Assembly (NCBI RefSeq): GCF_003610915.1
Contig: NZ_NSDJ01000001.1
Span: 3,968,001 to 4,032,000 of the forward strand
Origin: Rahnella variigena
GTDB taxonomy: Bacteria; Pseudomonadota; Gammaproteobacteria; Enterobacterales; Enterobacteriaceae
Direction of reading: 5' to 3'
DNA length: 64,000 bases
Positions 39,541-50,052 of this stretch are shown one piece after another. The notes under the pieces were generated by a model. The model was not told the origin of the DNA and made no database searches. It worked only from the letters and a program-made list of their open reading frames with translations. The stretch's first letter is position 1. Each line of letters opens with the position of its first letter. The position numbers and the translations under genes are program-made.

Positions 39541-40332
39541 TCAGTGAGCGCTGTATGCCCGAACCTGCCCGCCTAATCCGCTCAGCTGTTGCAATTGCGG
39601 AAGTGACGCTTCAAGTTTCTGCTTCGATGCATCAGGCCCCACATACAGGCGCGTGATCTGCCCCTGTACCGGTGTTGCAGGCACTGTGTAAGCACGGAAA
39701 CCAGACAACCGCAGATTGGCCACAATCTCATTGGCTTTCGCGGCGTTCTTCAGCGCACCCAACTGCACAACATACGACTGCCCTGCCGGTGCTTTCTCTT
39801 CCGCCGCAGGTTTAGGTTGCTCAACAGGTTTTGGCTGCTCGGCAACCGCTTTAGGCTGCTCAACCGGCTTCGGCTGTTCAACAGGTTTAGGTTTCACCGT
39901 CGGTTTTGCTTCCACCATCGGCTTAGGCTCAATCGTTTTCGGCTTCTGCTGTACAGGTTTGACCGGAGCCGTCTGCACCGGTTTTTTCTGTTCAGGCATC
40001 GTGGTGACCGGCGGCTGCGATTCCACCGTGGTATTACCCGGTGCCACATTGCCATGATTGGCGGCGTTGGTGTTGTTGGCAGAACTGTCAGTATTCTGCC
40101 CGCCCGTCATGGACTGATCTGCCCCTTCCGGTGGCTGAGCAGGCAGCGATTGCGTGACCGGAGGCACCGAATCCTGTTCCTCAACATCACCCGGTTTTGG
40201 CACCAGGGGAATCGACGCAAATTCGTCTTCGTAATGCTTTTTCTTGCCGTCGAGTAAACCGGGCAGAATGATGACGCCCAGCGCCACCAGAATAATGGTC
40301 CCGACCAGACGATTTTGAAACTTACTTGCCAC
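39541..40332 (-). CDS. dedD: Cell-division protein DedD (SPOR domain)
   Basis: Inner-membrane septal-ring protein that binds denuded peptidoglycan and stimulates septal wall synthesis. A single N-terminal transmembrane helix (NRLVGTIILVALGVIILPGLL), then a long Pro/Lys/Gln/Glu periplasmic linker with repeated PKPVEQ units (about residues 110–180), then a C-terminal SPOR domain (SYVVQLGALKNAAKANEIV to LGGQVRAYSAH). 263 residues; E. coli has 220, the extra length being linker. Overlaps folC by 11 bp. Confidence 0.94.
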   Translation of the reverse strand: MASKFQNRLVGTIILVALGVIILPGLLDGKKKHYEDEFASIPLVPKPGDVEEQDSVPPVTQSLPAQPPEGADQSMTGGQNTDSSANNTNAANHGNVAPGNTTVESQPPVTTMPEQKKPVQTAPVKPVQQKPKTIEPKPMVEAKPTVKPKPVEQPKPVEQPKAVAEQPKPVEQPKPAAEEKAPAGQSYVVQLGALKNAAKANEIVANLRLSGFRAYTVPATPVQGQITRLYVGPDASKQKLEASLPQLQQLSGLGGQVRAYSAH

Positions 40333-41608
40333 TGGTTTTCCCCGTGTCTATAGCATCCATTACGTGAGCTACGGTATGAAACGAGCCGCAGACAATCACA
40401 ATATCCTGAGGAGCCGCCTCCTGCATAGCCTGTCTCCAGGCAGACTCCACATCATCAAATGGGCGTGCCTGAGGTAAATGTACCGTCAGTTCGGCAACGC
40501 TGGCACCGCGCGGGCCTTCCAGCGGTGCGCAATACCATTCATCGACCTGAGGCGACAGACAAGCCAGCGTACCGGCAATATCTTTGTCTTTCAACATTCC
40601 GACGACGGCGCGTACCTTGCCGCCATTACGTGGCTGTTCAGCCAGGCGTCCGGCCAGATAAGCTGCGGCATGCGGGTTGTGTGCGACATCCAGTATGAGT
40701 CGTGGCGACTCACTCACCGTCTGGAAACGCCCCGGCAGCGCGGCGCGCTGTAAGCCGCTGCGGAGTGCGGCTTCAGGAACATTCAGACCGGAATAATGCA
40801 GTGCTGCCAGCGCGCTGGCCGCATTCGCCAGCGGCACATTAGGCAACGGCAAAGCATCCAGAATATTCACTTCTTTACCGGCGTCGAGTGCCGCCCAGCG
40901 CCAGCATCCTGCATCAGCAGAAAAATGCCAGTTCACACCGCGGCGGTATAAATCAGACTGTTTTTCCTGTGCGACGTCAGCAATAGATTGAGGCATATCC
41001 GGCTCACCGACTACAGCAGGTTTACCAGCACGGAAAATTCCGGCCTTTTCGCGACCAATGCTTTCACGGTCAGAACCCAGCCAGTCAGTGTGATCGAGGG
41101 CAATACTGGTGACAACAGACACGCTGGCATCAACAATATTGGTCGCATCCAGACGTCCGCCCAGACCGACTTCCAGGATAACCACATCCAGCTTAGCCTG
41201 TTTAAACAGATGCAATGCCGACAATGTGCCGTATTCGAAATAGGTCAGAGAAATATCGCCCCGCCCGGCTTCGAGTACCGCAAAAGATTCGCAGTGCGCA
41301 GATTCCGGCAACTCTTCGCCCTGAATACGCACACGCTCGGTATAACGCACCAGATGCGGGGAACTGTAAACACCCACACGGTATCCGGCAGCCATCAGGA
41401 CTGATTCAAGTGTCGCGCAGGTCGTGCCTTTACCGTTGGTTCCGGCTACGGTGAAAACACGCGGCGCAGGAGTCAGTAAATCGAGTTTTTCGGCAACCGC
41501 CCTGACCCGGTCAAGGCCAAGCTCTATGGCCTGAGAATGGAGATGTTCGAGATAATAAAGCCACGTGGCCAAAGGCGACGTGGCTTGGGGAATAAGTTGA
41601 TTTTGCAT
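40322..41608 (-). CDS. folC: Bifunctional folylpolyglutamate synthase/dihydrofolate synthase
   Basis: Adds glutamate to dihydropteroate and to reduced folates in an ATP-dependent Mur-ligase-type reaction. The P-loop VTGT-type motif is VAGTNGKGTTCATLES; further motifs are LEVGLGGRLDATN, SIALDHTDWLG and DVAHNPHAAAYLAG. 428 residues (E. coli 422). Between accD and dedD as in E. coli. Confidence 0.96.
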   Translation of the reverse strand: MQNQLIPQATSPLATWLYYLEHLHSQAIELGLDRVRAVAEKLDLLTPAPRVFTVAGTNGKGTTCATLESVLMAAGYRVGVYSSPHLVRYTERVRIQGEELPESAHCESFAVLEAGRGDISLTYFEYGTLSALHLFKQAKLDVVILEVGLGGRLDATNIVDASVSVVTSIALDHTDWLGSDRESIGREKAGIFRAGKPAVVGEPDMPQSIADVAQEKQSDLYRRGVNWHFSADAGCWRWAALDAGKEVNILDALPLPNVPLANAASALAALHYSGLNVPEAALRSGLQRAALPGRFQTVSESPRLILDVAHNPHAAAYLAGRLAEQPRNGGKVRAVVGMLKDKDIAGTLACLSPQVDEWYCAPLEGPRGASVAELTVHLPQARPFDDVESAWRQAMQEAAPQDIVIVCGSFHTVAHVMDAIDTGKTSGK

Positions 41609-41795
41609 GAGTCCCGTTCAACCTTATCAGGTTCACTTCGACACTACATCACCAGACTGTGAAAGCAGGCAATGCCCTCTTTGTCAGAATTCACCGACAG
41701 AGTAAAAGCACGGGCTGCCTGTTTTGCAGAGAAACAGCGGGCGGCACAACATCAGATGGCCGCCCGACTCACTGACCGGCTTTTACCCTGTTCGA

Positions 41796-42710
41796 TCAGG
41801 CGTCCTGGTTGTCAGCGGCAGAACCGTTGACAGGAACATGGACGTCAACCACATTCGGCTCCGGATGTCCGGTCAGCTTCGCCAGAACGCTGCCCAGTTT
41901 GGCGCGCATGTCCGGACGACGTACGATCATATCAATCGCACCTTTCTCGATCAGGAACTCACTGCGCTGGAAGCCCGGCGGCAGTTTTTCACGTACGGTT
42001 TGCTCGATAACACGTGGACCGGCGAAACCGATCAATGCTTTCGGCTCAGCGACGTTAATGTCACCCAACATCGCCAGACTGGCTGACACACCGCCCATGG
42101 TTGGGTCTGTCAGTACAGAAATGTACGGCAGGCCGCGCTCCTGTAATTTCGCCAATGCTGCACTGGTTTTCGCCATCTGCATCAGCGACATTAGCGCTTC
42201 CTGCATACGTGCGCCGCCACTGGCAGAGAAACACACCAGAGGACAGTTATCTTCCAGCGCCTGTTCGACGGCACGTACGAAACGCGCACCCACAACAGAA
42301 GCCATTGAACCGCCCATGAAAGCAAATTCAAAAGATGCCACCACAATTGGCATACCGTACAGGGTGCCTTTCATGACGATCAGTGCATCTTTTTCGTTGG
42401 TTTCTTTCTGAGCAGCCACCAGACGATCTTTATATTTCTTGGAATCTTTAAACTTCAGAACATCTTTAGGCTCAAGCTCGCTGCCTAATTCAACCTCACT
42501 GCCCTCGTCCATGAAAGTGGACAGACGCATACGCGCGGTAAGGCGCATATGGTGGTCGCACTTAGGGCACACCATGAGGTTGCGCTCAAGCTCGGCGCGG
42601 TAAAGAACCTGCCCGCAGCTGTCGCATTTAGTCCAGACGCCCTCAGGAATGCTTGCCTTACGGGTTTGCGAGTCAGTGCTCTTACTAAGAATTCGTTCAA
42701 TCCAGCTCAT
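41796..42710 (-). CDS. accD: Acetyl-CoA carboxylase carboxyltransferase subunit beta
   Basis: With AccA forms the carboxyltransferase that transfers CO2 from carboxybiotin to acetyl-CoA. An N-terminal C4 zinc ribbon is visible at C27, C30, C46 and C49 (CDSCGQVL and VCPKCDHH). The crotonase-fold core includes [18 protein letters not shown] and [17 protein letters not shown]. The ORF opens earlier; the ATG at 42710 ([11 protein letters not shown]) gives 304 residues, equal to E. coli. The 187-bp gap to folC has an 8-bp GC hairpin but no gene. Confidence 0.97.
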   Translation of the reverse strand: MSWIERILSKSTDSQTRKASIPEGVWTKCDSCGQVLYRAELERNLMVCPKCDHHMRLTARMRLSTFMDEGSEVELGSELEPKDVLKFKDSKKYKDRLVAAQKETNEKDALIVMKGTLYGMPIVVASFEFAFMGGSMASVVGARFVRAVEQALEDNCPLVCFSASGGARMQEALMSLMQMAKTSAALAKLQERGLPYISVLTDPTMGGVSASLAMLGDINVAEPKALIGFAGPRVIEQTVREKLPPGFQRSEFLIEKGAIDMIVRRPDMRAKLGSVLAKLTGHPEPNVVDVHVPVNGSAADNQDA

Positions 42711-42973
42711 CGATAACCTTTCTGTTTGAACCCGGCCGAAGCCAGTCCGCTGTTCATGCTGTAACAAGTCCCCTGAAACCTACCCAAAATCGCCTGTGTG
42801 CGGGGTGATAAAAAATCTCACACACCGCGCCACAGAAGGGTTGTTCGCAGGAACAGACCATAAATTGTCGCTCATTAAACCATAACGGCCAGACACTGTG
42901 GATAAAAAACTGGTCTTACCCTCAGGTTTAATGCCTTAAATTTTAAAGCGCTCGCACAAAAAATCGTCAGAGA

Positions 42974-43642
42974 TTAATCCTGCTGACGCTTTTCTTTCGC
43001 CGCTGCGCGTTTGTGCCGCCAGATTTCAACCACACCTGGCAGGATTGACACTACGATGATAGCGACGATCAGTAATTTCAGATTTTCCTGAACAATCGGC
43101 AGATCGCCAAAAAGGTAGCCAGCATAGGTAAATAACAGCACCCAAACCAGCGCACCAATCACGTTATACGCAGCGAAATGACGGTAGGACATATGTCCCA
43201 TACCGGCCACGAACGGCGCAAACGTGCGGACGATCGGCACGAAGCGCGCAAGAATAATCGTTTTGCCGCCATGTTTCTCGTAAAACTTGTGCGTCTTGTC
43301 CAAATAACTGCGACGAAAAATCTTTGAGTCCGGATTACTGAACAGACGTTCACCAAATACCCGACCGATAGTGTAATTCACCGCATCACCCACGATTGCC
43401 GCAATCGCCATCAGTGCGACCATCACGTGAACATTGAGATCATTGCTGGGTAATGCCGCCAGCGCACCCGCCACAAACAGCAGCGAATCCCCCGGCAGGA
43501 ACGGCGTGACCACCAGACCCGTTTCGCAGAATAAAATCAGGAATAAAATGCCGTATACCCAGATGCCATACTGCGCAACCAGTTCCGCTAAATGCACATC
43601 AATATGCAAAATGAAATCAATGACAAAGTGAATAAAGCCCAT
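42974..43642 (-). CDS. dedA: DedA family membrane protein
   Basis: Inner-membrane protein of the DedA/VTT family, involved in membrane homeostasis and probably lipid transport. Typical motifs: [26 protein letters not shown] and the arginine-rich segment [16 protein letters not shown] in the form [20 protein letters not shown]. 222 residues (E. coli 219). Between accD and truA as in E. coli. Confidence 0.94.
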   Translation of the reverse strand: MGFIHFVIDFILHIDVHLAELVAQYGIWVYGILFLILFCETGLVVTPFLPGDSLLFVAGALAALPSNDLNVHVMVALMAIAAIVGDAVNYTIGRVFGERLFSNPDSKIFRRSYLDKTHKFYEKHGGKTIILARFVPIVRTFAPFVAGMGHMSYRHFAAYNVIGALVWVLLFTYAGYLFGDLPIVQENLKLLIVAIIVVSILPGVVEIWRHKRAAAKEKRQQD

Positions 43643-43716
43643 TAGATCCTCAACCTCTTCCTGGTCAAAAACGCTGTATTGATAAACGTTAATGCGATAA
43701 ACGTTAAAAGTGTCCC

Positions 43717-44547
43717 TTAATCTTCCAGGAACAGTGGCCCCATATTCACCTGAGGTAATGCAAATTTCTCAGGATAATCAACAGACACCAGATACAAACC
43801 TTCAGGCTTGCCCGTCGCCGCCGCGAGATTACGATCTTTCGCCGCCAGCAATTCTGACATCCAGCCCACAGGCTGATTGCCCGCACCAATCTCAACCAGA
43901 CTGCCGACAATATTGCGCACCATATGATGCACAAAGGCATTCGCTTTGATGTCCACCACCACGTAATTACCGTGACGGCTGACGTTGAGATGCATGACAT
44001 AACGCCACGGCGTACGCGACTGGCATTGAGATGCGCGGAAAGACGTGAAATCGTTTTCGCCCAGTAACGCCTGCCCGGCCAGCTGCATTTTTTCCACGTC
44101 CAGCGGCATATGCACATGGGTCACGCCAGTGTGCAAAATCGCTGAACGGTAGCGGTTATTGTAAATAACGTAACGATACCGGCGGGCGGTGGCACTGAAA
44201 CGGGCGTGGAAATCCTCGCTCACGTTTGCGCACCAGCGAACCGCAATGTCCTTTGGCAGATGGGTATTTACACCCATCGTCCAGGCGGCATCTTTACGCA
44301 GAACCGGCGTATCAAAATGCACCACCTGTCCGGTGGCACTGACACCGGCGTCAGTTCGCCCGGCGCAGAACACCACAATCGGCGTATTGGCCACACGGCT
44401 CAGCGCTTTTTCCAGACATTCCTGCACACTGGCCGCGCCCTGCTGACGCTGCCAGCCAAAATACGCGCTGCCATTATATTCAACGCCTAACGCCACACGT
44501 CCGGCGACCGGAGCCGCACCGACGTCAGCGATAACTTCATCGGACAT
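43717..44547 (-). CDS. truA: tRNA pseudouridine(38-40) synthase TruA
   Basis: Isomerises uridines 38–40 in the tRNA anticodon arm. The catalytic Asp is in the motif [33 protein letters not shown] and [13 protein letters not shown] are family segments. 276 residues, with an N-terminus slightly longer than in E. coli (270). It starts 2 bp after the usg stop. Confidence 0.96.
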   Translation of the reverse strand: MSDEVIADVGAAPVAGRVALGVEYNGSAYFGWQRQQGAASVQECLEKALSRVANTPIVVFCAGRTDAGVSATGQVVHFDTPVLRKDAAWTMGVNTHLPKDIAVRWCANVSEDFHARFSATARRYRYVIYNNRYRSAILHTGVTHVHMPLDVEKMQLAGQALLGENDFTSFRASQCQSRTPWRYVMHLNVSRHGNYVVVDIKANAFVHHMVRNIVGSLVEIGAGNQPVGWMSELLAAKDRNLAAATGKPEGLYLVSVDYPEKFALPQVNMGPLFLED

Positions 44548-44549
44548 AA

Positions 44550-45560
44550 TCAGTACCAGTACTCGTTAATCAGCTTCTCGGCGGTTTCCACCGCCATCAG
44601 CGCGCCGCCGAAACGAACGTTGTCAGCCACTGACCAGAATTGCAGCAACTCAGGAATGCCGTAATCATTACGAATACAACCAATGCTCAGATTGGCGTTG
44701 CCGGAGGCGTCGCTGACCTGAGTCGGGAAATCATCTTCATCGCTGAGATTAATGTCATCAATGCGCTCAAGTTCAGCACGTGCTTCTTCCGCCGACAGCG
44801 GACGCAGACCTTCGAGATGCACCACCTGCGCGTGACCGTAGAATACCGGCGACTGCACACAGCTGACGGAAATCGGCAGACCCTCGTCCTGCAACACTTT
44901 ACGTACCTGATCAACCAGACGACGTTCCTGATGCACGCTGCCCTCTTCATCGCTCACCAGCGGTAAAAGGTTGAAAGCCAGCTGCTTGCTGAAAATACCT
45001 TCTTCTGCCGGAATACCGTTCAGCAGACGCGCGCTCTGACCGGCCAGATCGTCAACCGCGGCTTTACCCAGCGCTGAAACGGAAAGCAGAGAAGTAACGT
45101 GCAGACGGGACAAACCGGCCTGTTCGGTCAGCGGTTTAATGGCAGTCAGCAACTGGCTGGTCAGGCTGTCAGCCACGGCCACGATGTTGCGGTTGCGATA
45201 ATGCGACAGCGCATCCGGATTCACACCCGGCACCACCAGAGGAATGTCGTGTTCAAGGGAGAACAGACCGCTGCTGTCGATCACCAGACAGCCCTGATTT
45301 GCCGCTTCTTCGGCGTAAAGCGCAGAGGCTTCAGAACCGGCAACAAAAAATGCCAGCTGAACCTGCGACCAGTCGAATTCAGACGCCTGCTGCACGCGCA
45401 GGCTTTTACCGTTAAAACGCACGGTCTGACCGGCGCTGCGCTCACTTGCCAGCGGGAAGAGCTCACCAACCGGGAACTGACGATCAGCCAATAATTCCAG
45501 TAACGCATCACCGACTGCGCCCGTTGCGCCAAGCAGCGCAATATTCCAGCCATCAGACAT
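44550..45560 (-). CDS. usg: Aspartate-semialdehyde-dehydrogenase-like protein Usg
   Basis: Homologue of aspartate-semialdehyde dehydrogenase of unknown function. The NAD(P)-binding start [17 protein letters not shown] is present. The position of the catalytic cysteine in true dehydrogenases (NPNCSTIQ) reads VADSLTSQ here, as in E. coli Usg, so the protein is probably not an active dehydrogenase. The ATG at 45560 ([11 protein letters not shown]) gives 336 residues; the open frame starts earlier. Directly upstream of truA. Confidence 0.93.
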   Translation of the reverse strand: MSDGWNIALLGATGAVGDALLELLADRQFPVGELFPLASERSAGQTVRFNGKSLRVQQASEFDWSQVQLAFFVAGSEASALYAEEAANQGCLVIDSSGLFSLEHDIPLVVPGVNPDALSHYRNRNIVAVADSLTSQLLTAIKPLTEQAGLSRLHVTSLLSVSALGKAAVDDLAGQSARLLNGIPAEEGIFSKQLAFNLLPLVSDEEGSVHQERRLVDQVRKVLQDEGLPISVSCVQSPVFYGHAQVVHLEGLRPLSAEEARAELERIDDINLSDEDDFPTQVSDASGNANLSIGCIRNDYGIPELLQFWSVADNVRFGGALMAVETAEKLINEYWY

Positions 45561-45690
45561 GTTGGTATTCTCCAGAAATAAAAGTACAAAATACAAAGGG
45601 GCGATGAATATTCACCGCCCGGCTATTCAAAATATTTATCGCATCACTGCAGATGAAAAAGCGTAAGGCTGAGTTAAGTCGTCGCTCAAC

Positions 45691-46818
45691 TCAACCTAAC
45701 TGGCTGTTGAAACCCAGTTTTTTCAGCACATCAGCGGTGGCTGCATCGTCGCAAATCACCCGTAAAGATGACCACTCACGACGTTCTTCATAGAACTTAC
45801 GCAGCTTGTCGAATTCACCCGGTTTCCCGGCGACACGGCGCAAAGGCCGGTCATCGCGGCGCACATCATACACTAAGTGAATAAGACGCAGCAGTTTGGC
45901 TTCGCTCAGTGCGCCACTCAGCGTCACTTCGGCAAATTCCGGCGCCGGAAGTAAGGATTCCAGCGGCACGGTTTGTGGCTGACCGATAAACTGGCTGAAT
46001 GCTTCAAACACCTGCGTGGTGCCGCGCGCTTTGCCTTCCAGGCTGTAACCGGCAATATGAGCGGTGCCAATGGCGACTTTATCCAGCAGCGCCAGCGATA
46101 AATCTGGTTCAGGTTCCCAGACATCCAGCACGGCGGTCAGTTTTTTATTGCCGCTCAGCGCATCGAGCAGTGCCGCGTTATCCACCACTTCGCCGCGACA
46201 GGCGTTGATCAGAATGCGATCCGCGGGCAGACGCGCCAGCAAATCCGCATCCACCAGATGATGCGTCGCATAAGGGCCGGACATATTCAGCGGCGTATGG
46301 AAAGTCAGGATATCCGCTTCTGCCACCAGTTTTTCCAGCGGCCAGAACTCACCTGCATCGCCACGGTCAGCACGCGGCGGATCGCACAATAACGTGCGCA
46401 CACCCAGCGCTTCGAGGCGGGCATTCAGGCGTGATCCCACGTTACCGACGCCGATAATTCCGACCGTTTTGTCGCGCAGCTGGAAACCGTCGCGCTGGGC
46501 AAGGATCAGCAAAGATGAGAAAACATATTCCACAACGGCAATGGCATTACAGCCCGGCGCCGCAGAGAAACCAATTCCTGCGCTGGCCAGCCATGCATCA
46601 TCAACGTGATCGGTGCCCGCGGTGGCGGTCCCAACAAATTTCACCGGTTTTCCCGCCAGCAAACTCTCGTTCACTTTCGTCACAGAACGCACCATCAGCG
46701 CATCGGCATCATTCAGGGCGTCTTGCGGGATGGGACGGCCGGGAACGGCCTGCACGTTCCCCAGTCGGCTAAAAAGCTCGACGGCATACGGCATATTTTC
46801 ATCAACCAGGATTTTCAC
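45691..46818 (-). CDS. pdxB: Erythronate-4-phosphate dehydrogenase
   Basis: Second step of pyridoxal 5'-phosphate synthesis: oxidises 4-phospho-D-erythronate. D-2-hydroxyacid dehydrogenase fold with the NAD motif [18 protein letters not shown], catalytic Arg in [10 protein letters not shown] and His in [17 protein letters not shown] choose the GTG at 46818 ([12 protein letters not shown]): a GGAG lies six bases upstream, and it matches the E. coli N-terminus. The in-frame ATG at 46836 has no such site. 375 residues. Confidence 0.95.
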   Translation of the reverse strand: MKILVDENMPYAVELFSRLGNVQAVPGRPIPQDALNDADALMVRSVTKVNESLLAGKPVKFVGTATAGTDHVDDAWLASAGIGFSAAPGCNAIAVVEYVFSSLLILAQRDGFQLRDKTVGIIGVGNVGSRLNARLEALGVRTLLCDPPRADRGDAGEFWPLEKLVAEADILTFHTPLNMSGPYATHHLVDADLLARLPADRILINACRGEVVDNAALLDALSGNKKLTAVLDVWEPEPDLSLALLDKVAIGTAHIAGYSLEGKARGTTQVFEAFSQFIGQPQTVPLESLLPAPEFAEVTLSGALSEAKLLRLIHLVYDVRRDDRPLRRVAGKPGEFDKLRKFYEERREWSSLRVICDDAATADVLKKLGFNSQLG

Positions 46819-46918
46819 GTTTGTCTCCGGCAGCATGGCCTAAAGAAAGAATAGAAAATAAAGAGGGCATTGATTTTGCCACGATACGGGGGCAGATCCC
46901 AACTTTCAGGGCACAGCT

Positions 46919-47710
46919 TTACCTGTCGTTACGAAAACGCTGCGGCGTCGTGCCGGAAATCTGCTGGAACATGGCGATAAACGCCGAAGACGAGCTGTAA
47001 CCCAGATCGAGCGAGACGTCGTGCACCGTTTTACCCTGCTCGAGCAGAGAGATCGAATGCAGAAAACGCAACCGCTGACGCCACTGTGCAAAGCTCATCC
47101 CCAGTTCCTGCTGACAGCGCCGCGAGAGAGTGCGTTCGGTGGTATAGACCTGCTTTGCCCATTGTGCCAGCGACGTATTATCCGCCGGGTTTTTCTCCAG
47201 CGCATTCAGAACCGGTGCCAGCAGCTTATTTTCGGACGTCGGTAAATAGGTATTCTGTCGCGGTGCCAGACTGATTTGATCCAGCAAAACGCGGCACATG
47301 CGCAGGTCCGCTTCAGTTTGCGGCTCCGTCATATTTCGCGAGAAACAATCATCGGCAATGGCATTAAAAATGGCCGTCGGTGTCAGCAGGCAAGGCTCAG
47401 CGGGCAAATCCGTATCGAGTTCCGGCGCAATATCGATGGCACAAAAACGCGTGGTCTTGCGGTTATAGCTTGAATGCTCAACCCCGGCAGGTACCCAGAT
47501 GGCGAATTCACGCGGAGCCAGATAGCGCTGGCCGTTGACCAGCATGGCGAGAACGCCGGATTTCACGCAAATAATCTGGCTCCACGGATGTGAATGACGC
47601 ACATATTCGGAATTCCCTTCCACAATCTCGCCGCGAAAAAGCAGCGTGACCGGCATTTTCTCGGGCAGTGGCGGATAATAACGGGGAGGCGCTGTACGGG
47701 GAGAAAGCAT
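46919..47710 (-). CDS. AraC-family regulator with cupin sensor domain (NimR-like)
   Basis: Transcription factor with an N-terminal cupin (HSHPWSQIICVKSGVLAM and WVPAGVEHSSYN) and a C-terminal double helix-turn-helix (SLAQWAKQVYTTERTLSRRCQ; VHDVSLDLGYSSSSAFIAMFQ). 263 residues. It is divergent from an EamA-type exporter gene. The 128 bp between them hold three direct repeats and one inverted copy of a TTGTCTG motif, 21–22 bp apart, as expected of an AraC-type operator. The effector is unknown. Confidence 0.88.
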   Translation of the reverse strand: MLSPRTAPPRYYPPLPEKMPVTLLFRGEIVEGNSEYVRHSHPWSQIICVKSGVLAMLVNGQRYLAPREFAIWVPAGVEHSSYNRKTTRFCAIDIAPELDTDLPAEPCLLTPTAIFNAIADDCFSRNMTEPQTEADLRMCRVLLDQISLAPRQNTYLPTSENKLLAPVLNALEKNPADNTSLAQWAKQVYTTERTLSRRCQQELGMSFAQWRQRLRFLHSISLLEQGKTVHDVSLDLGYSSSSAFIAMFQQISGTTPQRFRNDR

Positions 47711-47719
47711 AAAAACCTT

Positions 47720-47799
47720 TTGTCTGTGACGCGCGCGAGGGTTGTCTGAATTGCGCGATGTGTTGTCTGATTATCGTTATATCGAAGAAATAAGACAAC
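47720..47799. promoter_or_regulatory. AraC-type operator repeats
   Basis: TTGTCTG occurs at 47720–47726, 47742–47748 and 47763–47769, with GTTGTCTGA shared by the last two at exactly 21 bp spacing. AGACAAC (the inverse) is at 47793–47799. Two-turn spacing of direct repeats is typical of AraC-family binding sites. The target is probably the divergent eamA-type gene. Confidence 0.65.
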
Positions 47800-47838
47800 C
47801 GTACACTAGCGTGACGATTTACTCAGGGATAATAATCA

Positions 47839-48744
47839 ATGAATGCGCTGTTTCCTCTTTTTGCTGTACTCATCTGGTCGCTGAATGCGGTGGTGAGTAA
47901 AGCCTCGGCTTCCGCGATCGATCCGGCGGCCATTTCGTTCTACCGCTGGCTGCTGGCTTTAGTGACGCTCACCCCATTTGTGCTGCCCGGCCTGCTGCGT
48001 AACCTGCAAGCGGTAAAACAATACTGGTGGAAACTGCTGATCCTCGGTCTTCTGGGTATGGTGCTGTACCAGAGTCTGGCGTATTACGCCGCCCACAGCG
48101 TCAGCGCGCTGTTTATGGGGATCCTCAATTCGCTGATCCCATTGCTGACCGTGCTGATTGGTCTGGTGGTGCTGCGCATCGTCCCTACCGTCGGCGTCGC
48201 ACTGGGCAGTATTATTTCACTCGGCGGCTTATTGTGGCTGGTGAGTGCGGGTGATCCATCGCAGCTGTTGCAGCACGGCATCGGCAAGGGAGAACTGATG
48301 ATGTTCGCCGCGTCTGCGTCTTATGCGTTGTACGGCGTATTAACCAAGCGCTGGGCGATACCGCTGCCGAACTGGCAATCGTTGTATGTGCAGATCATTT
48401 TCGGCGTGTTGCTGCTGTTGCCCAACTTCCTGCTCGCCAGTGATGTCAGCCTGAACGCACATAATATTCCGCTGGTGCTGTTCGCCGGGATCCCGGCGTC
48501 GATTATTGCGCCCTTCCTGTGGATCCAGGGCGTTATCCGACTTGGTGCCAATAAAGCGTCTATTTTCATGAACCTGTCGCCAATTTTCACGGCGGTGATC
48601 GCCGTGCTGTTCCTGCACGAACAGCTGCACAGCTATCATCTGATCGGCGGTGGTATCACGCTTGCCGGTGTGATCCTCGCGCAGCGTTTACGTAAACCGC
48701 TTTACTCCCGCAAGCCGCCTGCGGCACAAAAAGACCTCGGTTAA
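47839..48744 (+). CDS. EamA/DMT-family transporter
   Basis: Inner-membrane drug/metabolite transporter, probably an exporter. About ten hydrophobic helices in two EamA repeats: LIWSLNAVVSKASASAIDPA in the first, GELMMFAASASYALYGVLTKR in the second. 301 residues. Substrate unknown; the neighbouring AraC-type gene is its likely regulator. It replaces nothing obvious; in E. coli pdxB and flk adjoin. Confidence 0.87.
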   Translation: MNALFPLFAVLIWSLNAVVSKASASAIDPAAISFYRWLLALVTLTPFVLPGLLRNLQAVKQYWWKLLILGLLGMVLYQSLAYYAAHSVSALFMGILNSLIPLLTVLIGLVVLRIVPTVGVALGSIISLGGLLWLVSAGDPSQLLQHGIGKGELMMFAASASYALYGVLTKRWAIPLPNWQSLYVQIIFGVLLLLPNFLLASDVSLNAHNIPLVLFAGIPASIIAPFLWIQGVIRLGANKASIFMNLSPIFTAVIAVLFLHEQLHSYHLIGGGITLAGVILAQRLRKPLYSRKPPAAQKDLG

Positions 48745-48751
48745 ACCATTG

Positions 48752-48783
48752 CGCCATCCGGAAAAAGGATGGCGTTTCTTTCT
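48752..48783 (+). terminator. Rho-independent terminator of the EamA gene
   Basis: CGCCATCC/GGATGGCG eight-base stem with a 7-base loop, then TTTCTTTCT, immediately after the gene. Confidence 0.85.
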
Positions 48784-49002
48784 GCTTTTCGCTTTCGCGC
48801 CCCGCAATACGTTTTCGCCCGCTGTTTTAAGCAACAATATCTTCAGGAATCTCCGCCAGTCAGCTTTTCACGGTGTCGGTGAAAACACTTTGCAGGTATG
48901 ATGAGGCGCTTCCGCGCTCTGCGCCGTACTTGTTACTTTTAACCTGAGTTTATTAACCTTAAGTTTAAGTGACGTTTTTAATTTCCAGCGAAGGACGGTG
49001 AT

Positions 49003-50052
49003 ATGCAACCTTTGAGCGGCCCGGGTATGCCGGTTGGCGACAACAGAACACAACCACAGGGTCAAACCGTTCCTGCAAAAACAGGCGCTGAGCTGCCATT
49101 AACACCGGTACAGCGCACGACGCTGGAAAAACTGATCGTCAAGCTCATGGCACTGATGCCGGTCAAATCCGCTGAAATCTGGGCCAGCCTGCGCCACGAG
49201 CTTTCGCTGCCGCATGGCGCAGAAATCACCTCACAGCAGTTCCCGCAGGCTGAAAGCCTGTTACAGGGAAAGCTGACTCAGGCGCAGGACAGCCACGCCT
49301 CGCGCCAGCTGATGGTGCAACTGACCGAACTGTTGCCGCAGGGCAATAACCGTCAGGCAGTCAGTGATTTTATCCGCCAGAATTTCGGGCACACCGTACT
49401 GAGCCAGCTGACGCATTCGCAGCTGCAACAGGTGCTGGACCTGATCCAGACCCGTCAGATGAATATCCCGCAACCGCAGCAGACGCCGGTCACAGACCGT
49501 CCTTTACTGCCTGCCGAGCACAACAGCCTGCAGCAGCTGGTAACCCGTCTCAGTGCAGCGACCGGCGAAGCACCGGTCAAAGTCTGGCAAACGCTGTTTA
49601 CACTGGTGGGCGTTAAAGTCGGTGAACCTATCCCGGCAAAACATTTCCAGGTGCTGAGCCAGTTCTTGCAGGTGAAAGCCTCACTCAGCCAGCAGACCAC
49701 GGCCCCGACGCTGACCACGCTGCTCAGCGTGCTCAAGCAACCGGCCAGTACGCATGAAATCCATCAGCTGACCGAATATGCCGATAACCGCTTCAGTGCG
49801 ACGTTGTCTACACCGCTCAATCAGGCGCAGATCAGCGATCTGATCGGTGTGCTGTTCAGCCAGCGTGTTGATCGTTCACCGCGTGCGCACGAGACCGACG
49901 ATGTATTCACGACCGTTTCGCGCATCGATCCGCAGCCGATCATGAATCCGCTGATCGCTATGTTGCCGCCTTCCATGCAGGCGATTGGCGGCAAACCGCT
50001 GCTGTTTATTGCGTTCGTGGTCGTCGTGATCCTGCTGTGGATCGTGTTTTAA
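49003..50052 (+). CDS. flk: Flagellar hook-length/rod regulator Flk (RflH)
   Basis: Membrane-anchored checkpoint protein that in Salmonella prevents premature export-specificity switching and FlgM secretion before the flagellar hook is complete. It is largely soluble, with two similar halves (TDRPLLPAEHNSLQQLVTRLSAATGE in the second), and has a C-terminal tail anchor (PLLFIAFVVVVILLWIVF) with no residue after Phe. 349 residues against 331 in E. coli. An AAGGACGG site precedes the ATG. The stop overlaps the convergent rhodanese gene by 4 bp. Confidence 0.92.
   Translation: MQPLSGPGMPVGDNRTQPQGQTVPAKTGAELPLTPVQRTTLEKLIVKLMALMPVKSAEIWASLRHELSLPHGAEITSQQFPQAESLLQGKLTQAQDSHASRQLMVQLTELLPQGNNRQAVSDFIRQNFGHTVLSQLTHSQLQQVLDLIQTRQMNIPQPQQTPVTDRPLLPAEHNSLQQLVTRLSAATGEAPVKVWQTLFTLVGVKVGEPIPAKHFQVLSQFLQVKASLSQQTTAPTLTTLLSVLKQPASTHEIHQLTEYADNRFSATLSTPLNQAQISDLIGVLFSQRVDRSPRAHETDDVFTTVSRIDPQPIMNPLIAMLPPSMQAIGGKPLLFIAFVVVVILLWIVF

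Noticed and set aside
41609-41795. Possible small RNA or leader between folC and accD
   Set aside because: An 8-bp GC stem at about 41749–41777 is present, but there is no T-tract, promoter or family match to support an RNA gene.
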